Assembly: GCF_002932875.1 (NCBI RefSeq)
Contig: NZ_PSWS01000016.1
Coordinates: forward strand, 1-49,194
Origin: Rathayibacter tritici
GTDB lineage: Bacteria; Actinomycetota; Actinomycetes; Actinomycetales; Microbacteriaceae
Length of the DNA stretch: 49,194 nucleotides
Direction: 5' to 3'
Part shown: in pieces, positions 8,430 to 16,006 of the stretch
Layout: each line of letters begins with the position of its first letter
Numbering within the stretch: the stretch's first letter is position 1
The notes under the pieces: generated by a model
The model's database searches: none
Told to the model about the DNA's origin: nothing
The model's input: the letters and a program-made list of their open reading frames with translations, nothing else
Made by a program: the position numbers and the translations under genes

Positions 8430-9087
8430 TTACTCTGCTGCTTCTTGTTCGAGCAGGGCGGCGAAGGCGACGATGGGGACCTTCATTTCGAGGGTGGGCC
8501 GGGTCGGTGGTTCAAGGCCGAGGCGACGTGTACGAGTTCTTGTAGTGCCCAGTGAGCGAGGTCGGAGCCTTTCTCGACCCAGTGCAGGAAGAGGCGGTTG
8601 GTGTTCTCATTCGTGCCGCGCTGCCAGGGGGAGTGCGGGTCGCAGAAGAACACGGGCGTGTCGAGCTCTTTCGTGATGCGACGGTCGTCGGCGAGTCTGG
8701 TGCCGCGGTACCACGTGATCGACCCGCGGAGCTGTTCGGGGGGTCTTTCATCGCGGTGATCATCGCCGTAGCGACTGTGTCCGCGGTGTGATCTCCGAGC
8801 AGATGCAGCAGGATCGTGTAACGGGTGGTCCGTTCCACGAGGGTTCCGATCGCGGACCGCGAGCCGACGCCGATCATCACATCGCCCTGCCAGTGCCCAG
8901 GGACCGCGCGGTCCTCAATCTCCGCGGGACGGTCGGAGATTATGAACGCCGTCCGGTAAGGCGAAACGGGCCTGGTCGAGCTGCTGCTCTTGCGGGCGGT
9001 GCGGTGCGTGGAGAGCTGTTTCGCGAGGTCAGCGCGCAAAACCCCGCGGGTCTTGACGTAGAGCGACCGGTAATCGGAGCTTGTCAA
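8430..9087 (-). pseudogene. IS30-family transposase, C-terminal part, frameshifted
   Basis: Read on the minus strand, the frame from 9087 gives the IS30 DDE core (IEDRAVPGHWQGDV, then RSAIGTLVERTTRY and LGDHTADTVATAMI). After TAMKDPP the family continues in another frame (VFFCDPHSPWQRGTNENTNR, HWVEKGSDL, ELVHVASALNHRP). One more frame change is needed for the final LEMKVPIVAFAALLEQEAAE and the stop at 8430-8432. At least two frameshifts and the loss of the N-terminus make it non-functional. The first six residues read from the open frame belong to the junction with the inserted DNA. Confidence 0.85.
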
Positions 9088-9240
9088 GTTGTGTGTGTAA
9101 GTGGGCGGAGTCTCGGGTTTAGCGGTAATGGTTGAGGTGCTCGGGATAGACGAGGCAGAGCTGTTCGAGGGCTGTCATCAAGTTCGTCGCGCCTTGCCCT
9201 GAGGCACCGACCAAATGCAGGAGCAGGTCGGTCATGTAGC
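9075..9240 (-). pseudogene. Transposase-like C-terminal tail and element end
   Basis: The minus strand holds an open stretch ending in TALEQLCLVYPEHLNHYR and a TAA at 9119-9121. It is followed by ACTTACACACACAACTTGACA, which looks like the terminal sequence of an insertion element and abuts the IS30 remnant. The tail resembles the C-termini of mutator/IS256-type transposases, but I cannot name the family with confidence. The rest of that element is not visible, and the upstream sequence to 9322 has no clear gene. Confidence 0.35.
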
Positions 9241-9322
9241 CGCTACGGGAGACGTGAGGGATGACCAAAGATCAGGAAGCGAACCGCTGCATACGCTGCT
9301 TTCCATTAGGGTCACGTAAGCC

Positions 9323-10201
9323 TCAAACAGCGAGGTCGAGGGGCAGATCAGCGATGTCTTTGAGTCGCTTTCCCTCGATCATCATGTGCAACGATTCGGT
9401 AGCGTCTCCGTGACCTTCGTGCTCTACAGCTTCAACTAGCTCCGGGAGAGCGAAGTGGTAGACGCAGTCGATGTCGCCTGTACCAAGCGCCACAGATGCG
9501 ATCCGCGAGGGAAGCGGTTCAGCCGTGACGACGGCGATATGGGGGAGTCGACCCTTCCTGTTGCGGATCAAGTTGAGAGCCTCTGAGCGCGAGTTTTGCG
9601 CTCGATCGCTTCGGATCGTCCACTTGCAGGACACGACCGCGTGCAAGATGCGGCGGGTCTGATTCGATGACCGCATAGCCGTGTGGAGAGCAACGGTCTC
9701 GTCGACGAGGACTTCCTGAGCGTTGATTACCCTGTCGTCGACTGGCGCGCGCGACACGACGATGTCAGGGGCGATGGTGTACCCGTTCCCGAGCACCGCT
9801 TGCAGCTGAGGATTGGCTCGCACGGCAGCGTTGAGCTCGACGAGATGCGCGTACTGCTCAAAGACAGAGGCCTGTGCGGCCGCTCCGCGCCCGCCGACCT
9901 TCCTGATTTCCCAGTCTCCGGGACGAAGGGCTTGCAGCGCAGGGAAGGTTGCGTTGAGGAAAGCCGCGGTGGCCGACTCGAACTCGTTCCCGGAAGTTTG
10001 TCCCGCTCGTCGCTCGGCAATTGTCTCTACACGGAGACTCTCGGCCATCCGTTTGGCGTATTTGACGCTCGTGGTGTTATTCCTGTCGGCGTTACTGGGC
10101 ACGCCATTGTCACTAAGGGTCAAAATCGATCCCATCAGCAGACCCGCGTGGAACTGGCGACGAGCCTCAGCAAACGCAGCCGTACTGCGATTGAGCTCCA
10201 C
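9323..10201 (-). CDS. NgoMIV-family type II restriction endonuclease
   Basis: A 292-residue protein that closely follows R.NgoMIV (286 residues), a tetrameric PD-(D/E)XK enzyme cutting GCCGGC. Shared features in order are the SNADRNNT segment, SERRAGQTSGNEFE-like ERRAGQTSGNEFE, RPGDWEIRKVG, APDIVVSR (metal-binding Asp), the catalytic block SCKWTIRSDRAQ with its Lys, NLIRNRKGRLPHIAVVTAEP, ALGTGDIDCVYHFA and the C-terminal GKRLKDIADLPLDLAV. The frame is open upstream to an ATG at 10333, but homology begins after the GTG at 10201. That GTG overlaps the methylase stop by one base (TAGTG), so I chose it. Translation is therefore coupled to the methylase, which protects the host. The restricted site is inferred from the family, not shown. 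Confidence 0.93.
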   Translation of the reverse strand: MELNRSTAAFAEARRQFHAGLLMGSILTLSDNGVPSNADRNNTTSVKYAKRMAESLRVETIAERRAGQTSGNEFESATAAFLNATFPALQALRPGDWEIRKVGGRGAAAQASVFEQYAHLVELNAAVRANPQLQAVLGNGYTIAPDIVVSRAPVDDRVINAQEVLVDETVALHTAMRSSNQTRRILHAVVSCKWTIRSDRAQNSRSEALNLIRNRKGRLPHIAVVTAEPLPSRIASVALGTGDIDCVYHFALPELVEAVEHEGHGDATESLHMMIEGKRLKDIADLPLDLAV

Positions 10202-11160
10202 TACGCGACGGCGTGGAGTCGGCGCTTTGTCAACGCTGCGCTGATTTGATTTCCGACTGCCGCGGCAACAGGCGGCGGGAAGGCGTTTCCAACCTGCCGG
10301 TATGCAGCCGTCTTTCGGCCAAACAACTTCCACTCATCGGGGAAGCCCTGAAGACGTGCAGCCATGCGAACGGTCAGCCTCGGCATCCCCTCGAAGCCGG
10401 ACTCAGGGGCTTCGTCGGCGAGGGACTTACCGTTCACACCCAGCATCGCCCAAGCCGCTCTTGCGCGAGTAGGGCCGAGGTCCGGTCCGCCGTGTTTCTT
10501 AGACCCACCAACCAGCGTGGGTGCAATGGTGGAAGCGTTCCTCGCCCACTCGCCAGCACCCTCCCAGCCGTTGGCTGCCATCAGGTCGTGCAGCAGTTCG
10601 CCCACGGTCAGAGGAGTGGCTTCTTGGGGCGTCGGCCAATGAAAGTCATCGGCGTATTCGTTCCGGACTCCGGTGAAGATGACGCGGGGCCGCAGTTGCG
10701 AAACCCCGTAGTCAGAGGCGTTTATAAGGCGCCATCCTCCCGTGTAGCCCATCTTCTTGAGCTGACCTTCGACATCGAGGCGGTACATGTCGAAGACGGC
10801 GTCGAGCAGTCCTCGGACGTTCTCGAACATGACGGCCTTGGGGCGAATTTCATCGACCAGCTCGATAGCCTTCGGGAACAAGTTGCGCTCGTCCTCCGCG
10901 CCGAGCTGCTTGCCTGCCTTGGAGAACGGCGGGCAGGGTACGCCGCCCGCGAGCAGGTCGACACCCTTGTAATCGGCGCCTGACCAGGTGAGGAGGTCCT
11001 TTTCCATGACGTTCCACTCGGGGCGGTTGAGCTTGAGGGTCTGGCAAGCCGCGTGCTCGAGCTCAACGAGAGCTTCGTGGGCGAAGCCTGCCTGCTCCAA
11101 GCCGAGGGCCTGGCCTCCCGCACCGGTGCAAATTTCGATAGAGGTTAGGTCCGCGTTCAC
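10201..11160 (-). CDS. DNA (cytosine-5) methyltransferase of the NgoMIV-type system
   Basis: C5-cytosine methylase of 319 residues that would protect the cognate restriction site. All conserved motifs are present: motif I EICTGAGGQALGLEQAGF (about 9-26), motif IV catalytic GGVPCPPFS with Cys76, motif VI FENVRG (about 114), motif VIII LINASDYGVSQLRPRV, and motif X RQVGNAFPPPVA near the C-terminus. The target-recognition region lies between motifs VIII and IX (about residues 180-260). A clear Shine-Dalgarno (GAAGGAGC) sits 6 bases before the ATG at 11160. The restriction gene starts within its stop codon. Pairing with an NgoMIV-like nuclease suggests GCCGGC as target, which is inference. Confidence 0.94.
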   Translation of the reverse strand: MNADLTSIEICTGAGGQALGLEQAGFAHEALVELEHAACQTLKLNRPEWNVMEKDLLTWSGADYKGVDLLAGGVPCPPFSKAGKQLGAEDERNLFPKAIELVDEIRPKAVMFENVRGLLDAVFDMYRLDVEGQLKKMGYTGGWRLINASDYGVSQLRPRVIFTGVRNEYADDFHWPTPQEATPLTVGELLHDLMAANGWEGAGEWARNASTIAPTLVGGSKKHGGPDLGPTRARAAWAMLGVNGKSLADEAPESGFEGMPRLTVRMAARLQGFPDEWKLFGRKTAAYRQVGNAFPPPVAAAVGNQISAALTKRRLHAVA

Positions 11161-11675
11161 GGTGCTCCTTCAGATCTACTACGGACACGACACTACTCGA
11201 GACCACCCACATCGTGCCGTGGTCGTGCCATCACCATCATGGTCGGTGGCGGCGGCGCGACCAACATGGCATGTCAGCTGCAGGTAGGGAGCGCCGCCGC
11301 TCCTCTTGACCAGGGTTCCCCTACCTATCACGGTGGCTTCGATACGGCTGACCATCTCATGCTAGACGTAGCCACCGACAGTGGGCACCCCTAGCACCGT
11401 CGTGCGAGCGAGCACTCCAGCGCGTGTGAACCGGACGGGCAGCGGGTGGCGACCTCTGGGCTCGTCCTCTGTGATGCGCACTCATACGGCTCACCTCGCG
11501 TCGGCCTCACACGCGCAAGCGGTTTTGACAATCTCAGTCGTCCCGTATCCGGTGGGACACGAGACTCGCTGGTGGCTTGTATCTGGGGCCTACGCGGACT
11601 CGGCGTTAACTGATTTCAGCCAGTGCCGACCGATCGTATTGCGAGGGGTCGAAGCGAGTTAGTCGACGCGCATCT
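11161..11675. other. 515-bp gap in the defence island, no convincing gene
   Basis: The stretch between the AIPR-like gene and the methylase contains only short open frames without recognisable domains or good ribosome-binding sites on either strand. It must hold the promoter for the methylase and restriction pair: TAGTGT and TAGTAG boxes lie 15-35 bases before the methylase ATG. No controller (C) protein gene of the type seen in some type II systems could be found. Confidence 0.5.
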
Positions 11676-13459
11676 TCAGGAATTTGCGCTCAAGCTCTTC
11701 GCTCTCTGCAGCAACGCCTCCTGACTGCGGCGGCTGCGTACATCATCCTTACGCAAGCTTCTGCCCTCATCCAGGACTACCTGGAATTGCTCAGTTGCTA
11801 GTTGAACAGCCGTCACGATCGCCGACTCAATCTTCTCGGCGAAAGCTTGAACCGAAACCACGTAGGTCAGCTTCTTGGGCATCTTCAACCGCTTGCTCGC
11901 ATCATCAAGGTTCGCACTTTCGAAGATTGGAACGATTTCCGGGTTAATCAGCGCCGACACCATCATGGCGATGTGGTATCTTGCAGCCTTCAGAGTGCTT
12001 GACTCAGGCGTTCGAGCGAAAAAGCGATCTACGCGGTAGAGGATCCACGCTGCGTAATAGAAGGCTTCGACGGGGTAGTCGCCCCACACGAACGAGCCTT
12101 CAGCTTCGAGCTCCTTGGGCGAGCCAATGGCGCGCGACGAATCCCCGAACAATGCTGCGGCGACGGCCCGGTTGAGTTCGGAAGTGGTCACAACCCTCGT
12201 CCGTGGGAAGTCGAGAGCGGACCCCTGATTCTGCCGCAATAGCGGAGGCCATCGATGCCCGACTGCCCGAAATACTCTTCGACATTTTTAGCCACTTGCG
12301 AACTCGCTTGGATATCAGCAGCGCCGATAGGCGTTTGCAGGTTAGTGGCGATGGCTACGCTAGTGCGCACTCCCGGGTCGCTCGAGCTAACGATCTTGAC
12401 TGGAATCCAAAGCTCTTCCATTAGCTTCGGATCCGATTTCACCGCATCGCTCGCCGCCCAACGAACCAACTGATGACTTGTCTGACCTCCGTTGACGATC
12501 TGGTACCCAGAAATGAAGAACCGGTCTCCGGAACCACGAAGTGCGGTAGCAATGATGGTCAGGCCATTGTTCAGGAAGGGGAAATGCTCTCGGTCGGAGC
12601 TTTGAAGTGTGCCGATTATTCGAGTATTGACGGGGTTGTGGTTGCCGAGGTCGAGACGGACGTTATCATCAAAGATGCCAGGGCGCATGTTGCCGATGTC
12701 GTCCGTCAGCAACTTCAATGCCTCAGCACCAGAGATTAGACCAATGTAAGCCTCGCTTACTCGGTCCGTGGCCGGTATGGTCTGTCGCTTCTCGAAAGTA
12801 AATCGAATATTTTGAGGTCCGTGGCGCTCTTTAAGTTTGGCGGCCAGAGCATCATGACCGTGCGTCCGAAGTTGCAGGTTCTCGGAGTAGATACCGAGTT
12901 CTTGAATGCGGCTGATAGCTTGTGAAACTTGCAGCTCCTTGCGCGCGCTCTCGCCGTCGTTCGAGCTGGTCGTCACGTAGAACAATTCGCATGGAATTCG
13001 CGTGTCTTGGAACTTGTCGCCGCTCTCCGCGATCCGGTCGATGAGGTTGGCGAGGTCGACCAACGGCGCTGGAAGCGGAAGGCTTTTCGGCTTGATTGCA
13101 TACTTGGTTACAGTCTCGATGCCGTGGAGGAACTTCGCGATCAGCTTTGAGTCATAGGACTCGCTAGTTTTCGCCTGAATAAAGATGATCCTGACAGAGT
13201 TTGACGTTTGATCGGCAATCAGGTAATCAATCTCCGAGGGCTCAAAAACGAGCTGCCCATTGACCACGACGGCCGCGATATCGATGCCCTCGTCGCTAGC
13301 TCCTCCGAGAACGGATCGCTCGATCTGCCGGACATCGTCACGCACATACGGGAAAAGGTAGTTGGCTGCAACATAGCGCTCGAACTGATCGGACTCGTCG
13401 CCGTCAAATCCGAAGTCTCTCGCGAACTTAGCTACTCGTTTTCCAGTCAACGTGTGCAT
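11676..13459 (-). pseudogene. AIPR-family (abortive infection) protein, broken by one frameshift
   Basis: The gene starts at an ATG at 13459 with AAGGGG upstream. It reads 423 codons of an AIPR-type protein: a nuclease-like N-terminal part with DEGIDIAAVVVNG and IIFIQAKTSESYD, then FPFLNNGLTIIA, YQIVNGGQTSHQLV, and ATNLQTPIGAADIQASSQ. Near 12239 the frame fails. The family continues in the -1 frame (RTRVVTTSELNRAVAAALFG, FVWGDYPVEAFYYAAWILYR) for 187 more codons to 11676. One inserted base at TATTG-CGG would restore a protein of roughly 590 residues. Either it is a recent pseudogene or a sequencing error. AIPR proteins are linked to phage resistance. The sequence is visibly poorer in GC than the flanking chromosome. 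Confidence 0.8.
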
Positions 13460-13599
13460 TGGTCATCCCCTTGAGCGCGGCGCCACCGCTAGGCACCGGT
13501 GCGATACGCACCTTACCGTCCACTGTGTGGCTGAGCGAACTGCACGCTAGAACCTGAGGCCTATTCAGAGCACACGATCCAGCGCTTGGAAATCTACGC

Positions 13600-13990
13600 T
13601 TTCCTCCATCCTTGGGGAACAGATCCGTCAATAATCGCCTGATCAGCTTCGGGCTCGAGTCAGCATCCATCGCTTCCGTCACGAACCACGCCAACTCCGG
13701 CGTCGATGCGTGCTTCGGGATCTTCGAGCGCCGCCCCAGCTGGTGCGCGTGATGACGAGCCAAAGCCGCTCGTAACACGCCGACCGTCCGCGACGCCCGA
13801 CGAACCTCACGCCGAACAATCGAACGGTCCCGACCGATCGCAGCACCGATTCGAGCGAACGACCACCCGTCCTGACGTCGAACCTCGATCATCAACCGCT
13901 CACGCAACGACAGATACCGCCCCTCGCCGACCTGTTCAGCCAGCGCAGGATCCGCAATCCCCGACCCCGCGTTCCCGTGATTAGGTCGCA
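13600..13990 (-). pseudogene. IS30-family transposase, N-terminal part
   Basis: The minus strand encodes the IS30 N-terminal helix-turn-helix region: RYLSLRERLMIEVRRQDGWS, FARIGAAIGRDRSIVRREVR, then AALARHHAHQLGRR, SKIPKHASTPELAWFVTEAM and SPKLIRRLLTDLFPKD. Homology stops near 13600, where the inserted restriction/defence DNA begins. The reading frame continues meaninglessly to 13428 and overlaps the start of the AIPR-like gene. The residues before RYLSL (NHGNAGSGIADPALAEQV) are also family-like, but an in-frame stop lies upstream, so the original start is damaged. Confidence 0.85.
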
Positions 13991-14243
13991 GACCACCAGG
14001 CTGCCGCTACCACTCCGGACCCGACCGAGACGACGCGCCCACCGCGCACGCGGCCGCATGCTCCCCGACCCCCTCGAGCACGAGAGCCACAGACACCTCC
14101 CTCGCCTCCCCACCAAACCGACGACCCCGAGCAGGAACCCATGACGTAAACACTCCGAACTATCGAAGCGTCGCAACGACTATATGATTCCGCCCGGCGC
14201 GTCAGCCTCCTAAGTGGCACTCGCGGAGGGGGACGGGGGCGGC

Positions 14244-14259
14244 AGTGGCCGTTGCAGCG
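14244..14259 (+). repeat. Right copy of island-flanking direct repeat
   Basis: It matches 15 of 16 bases of 8406-8421 in direct orientation. It lies about 60 bases outside the right end of the split IS30, in the promoter region of the alpha/beta hydrolase gene. The pair bounds the whole 5.8-kb island. Confidence 0.6.
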
Positions 14260-14287
14260 ACCGCGCAGCACGCCTACGGTGTCGGGC

Positions 14288-15103
14288 ATGCCGCATCTCG
14301 AGGTCCCCGGCGCGAGCCTGCACTGGAAGGCGGACGGCCACGCCTCCGCGCCCGCCCTGCTGCTCGTGCACGCGGGCATCGCCGACCTGCGGATGTGGGA
14401 TCCGCTCGTCCCGAACCTCGCGCGCGAGCGCCTGGTGATTCGCTACGACGTCCGCGGGGCCGGCGGCACGAGCACGGCGGACGTCGAGTTCGACCCGCGA
14501 CGAGACGCCCTGGATCTGCTCGATCACCTGGGAGTCGAGCGTGCGGTGGTCATCGGCTGCTCGCGAGGCGGCACCCTGGCCCTGGATCTGACGCTCGAGC
14601 ACCCGGAGCGGGTGAGCGGCCTGGTGGCGATCGCTCCCGGCCTGGCCGGCTTCGACTACCCCGCGCTGACCACGGAGGAGGAGCGCCGCTTCGCGCAGGT
14701 CGAGGCGCTGGAACTCGCCGGGGAGCAGGAGGCGGCGACGATCCGCGAGGCGGAGCTGTGGGCCGTGGGCCCCGACCGCTCGGCTGGCGACGTCGATCCG
14801 GAGTTCCTCGCACAGGTGCGGGAACTCGCTCTCGCAGGCGTCGGCCACGAATCGGAGGCGCCGCGCCCGATCGAGCTGCCCCGGCCCGCACGCGAGCGGC
14901 TCGGGGAGATCGCCGTACCGACCCTCGTCGTGGTGGGCGCGCACGACCTGTCCGAGTCGCTGCCCGTCTGCGAGTACCTCGCCGCCGCGGTGAGCGGGGC
15001 GGAGCTACGTGTGCTCGAGGACGCCGCGCACCTGCCCAGCCTTGAGCGCCCCGAGGAGTTCCTCGCGGTGCTGCGCCCGTGGCTGGAGCGCCACGCCCTC
15101 TGA
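14288..15103 (+). CDS. Alpha/beta-fold hydrolase
   Basis: A 271-residue alpha/beta hydrolase with a complete catalytic triad. The nucleophile Ser is in GCSRGG (about residue 92), the acid Asp in VVGAHDLSE (about 222) and the His in EDAAHLPSLE (about 250). The oxyanion region is LLVHAGIADLRMWDP (about 25-40). It resembles the broad family of 3-oxoadipate enol-lactonase-like esterases, and the substrate is unknown. The frame is open upstream, but I chose the ATG at 14288 because TACGGT ends 7 bases before it (leaderless arrangement) and the homologous fold starts there. It sits just right of the mobile island, and its stop directly abuts the stop of the convergent acetyltransferase (TGATCA at 15101-15106). 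Confidence 0.88.
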   Translation: MPHLEVPGASLHWKADGHASAPALLLVHAGIADLRMWDPLVPNLARERLVIRYDVRGAGGTSTADVEFDPRRDALDLLDHLGVERAVVIGCSRGGTLALDLTLEHPERVSGLVAIAPGLAGFDYPALTTEEERRFAQVEALELAGEQEAATIREAELWAVGPDRSAGDVDPEFLAQVRELALAGVGHESEAPRPIELPRPARERLGEIAVPTLVVVGAHDLSESLPVCEYLAAAVSGAELRVLEDAAHLPSLERPEEFLAVLRPWLERHAL

Positions 15104-15634
15104 TCAGCCCACGGCGGCCAGGTCGAACGCCCAGTCGACATAGAGCGCCGGCGGGTCGCCCTGCTCGACGAGATCGACCCGGTCGAATCCGGCCTCGACG
15201 CAGGTCGCGCTGGCATCGAGGTCGCCCTGCGCTACGAAGGCGTGCACGAAGCGCGGCACGGGGTGCTCCGCGGCCTCCTCGAGCAGCAGCCGCACAGAGT
15301 TCACGGTGACGCCGCGGGCGTGCGGAACGATGTTCCAGGCCGCCTCGTAAGCGAGTACGCCGCGCGAGGAGCCGTACCAATAGCCGATGGAGCCGACGGA
15401 GACACCGTTCAGCTCGACCACGTAGAAGAACGCATCTCCGTCCGCCCAACCGCGCAGGTAGCGGTCGTGACGCACGAGGATCTCGCTCTCGCTCTCGAGT
15501 TCACCGTTCGCCTGCGCGAGGGTGTCGCGGAGGATCGCGGCGTCCGCCTGCGACCAGGGGAGCAGACGGAGGTTCTCGGGGTGGTGGTCGATGCTGGCTG
15601 TTCTCTGGTCGCTTCCGGGTTCGGGTCCCGTCAC
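15104..15634 (-). CDS. GNAT-family N-acetyltransferase
   Basis: A probable GNAT acetyltransferase of about 176 residues. The recognisable part begins with LRLLPWSQADAAILRDTLAQ and continues with the substrate strand DAFFYVVELNGVSVGSIGYW, the acetyl-CoA region AAWNIVPHARGVTVNSVRLL (motif A is loose: HARGVTVNS in place of RGxGxG), and FVHAFVAQGDLDASATCVEA plus GFDRVDLVEQ near the end. There is no ATG in the conserved part, and the GTG at 15634 (ERV-TGPEPG) gives a sensible length. The frame stays open far upstream, but that is antisense of the DUF6421 gene. Substrate unknown. Confidence 0.75.
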   Translation of the reverse strand: MTGPEPGSDQRTASIDHHPENLRLLPWSQADAAILRDTLAQANGELESESEILVRHDRYLRGWADGDAFFYVVELNGVSVGSIGYWYGSSRGVLAYEAAWNIVPHARGVTVNSVRLLLEEAAEHPVPRFVHAFVAQGDLDASATCVEAGFDRVDLVEQGDPPALYVDWAFDLAAVG

Positions 15635-15788
15635 GCGCTCCGATCCTCTCTCTCGGGGTGGCTCGTCGATCGAGCGCGCCACCAGGGTGTTCGGCGCGCC
15701 GGTTCGATCGGATGTCCCCGCACTCGGGATGCGGACACTGTGTCGCCCCATCCTCGACCCGATGACGGGCCAAAAACGGAGTGCGGAG

Positions 15789-16006
15789 TAATCTAGCCCC
15801 GAATGGGGGGCTTTGGCCTGTATGGAACCTGGGTGAATCCTGGCCGCAGGGTCCCCGAGGCGCAGCGCAGACGTGCGCACCAGACAGCGAGTTCGCCGCA
15901 TCGCTCCACCACAACGCAAGAAAAGCGCGCCGCTGCGCCCATACGCTCGAAGTCGGAGCGCATTCCGCTCCGAACACCCCGTATCACCAGCGTGAGGAGG
16001 ATCACC
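15789..16006 (+). promoter_or_regulatory. Promoter and structured 5' leader of the DUF6421 gene
   Basis: A TAATCT -10-like box (15789-15794) is followed by about 210 bases of untranslated leader with four hairpins: AGCCCC/GGGGCT (15795-15812), GGAACCTG with CAGGGTCC (15824-15854, one mismatch), GCGCA-GACG-TGCGC (15865-15878) and GGAGCG/CGCTCC (15955-15971). The last is about 20 bases before the Shine-Dalgarno GTGAGGAGG. Most genes here have short leaders or none, so this one stands out as a possible riboswitch or attenuator. It does not match a riboswitch class I can name. Confidence 0.5.

Larger units (their letters stand above)
8405..14183. mobile_element. IS30-family element split by a 4.5-kb restriction/defence insert
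   Basis: The minus strand carries the C-terminal part of an IS30 transposase at 8430-9087 and its N-terminal helix-turn-helix part at about 13600-13990, in the right order and orientation for one interrupted gene. The outer ends have related inverted sequences: CCGTTGCAACG near 8411-8421, and near 14169-14178 on the other strand CGTTGCGACG. The DNA between about 9088 and 13600 is clearly less GC-rich than the flanks and holds a restriction-modification pair and an AIPR-like gene. About ten transposase codons around the expected VSHETIY motif are missing at the junction, so the insert replaced rather than duplicated sequence. Confidence 0.75.

Noticed and set aside
10201-10333. ATG at 10333 as start of the restriction endonuclease
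   Set aside because: The 44 extra residues overlap the methylase coding end in another frame and have no counterpart in NgoMIV, while the GTG at 10201 gives the family length.
11161-11675. Possible controller (C) gene or Vsr endonuclease for the restriction system
   Set aside because: Both strands contain only short frames with no helix-turn-helix or Vsr motifs.
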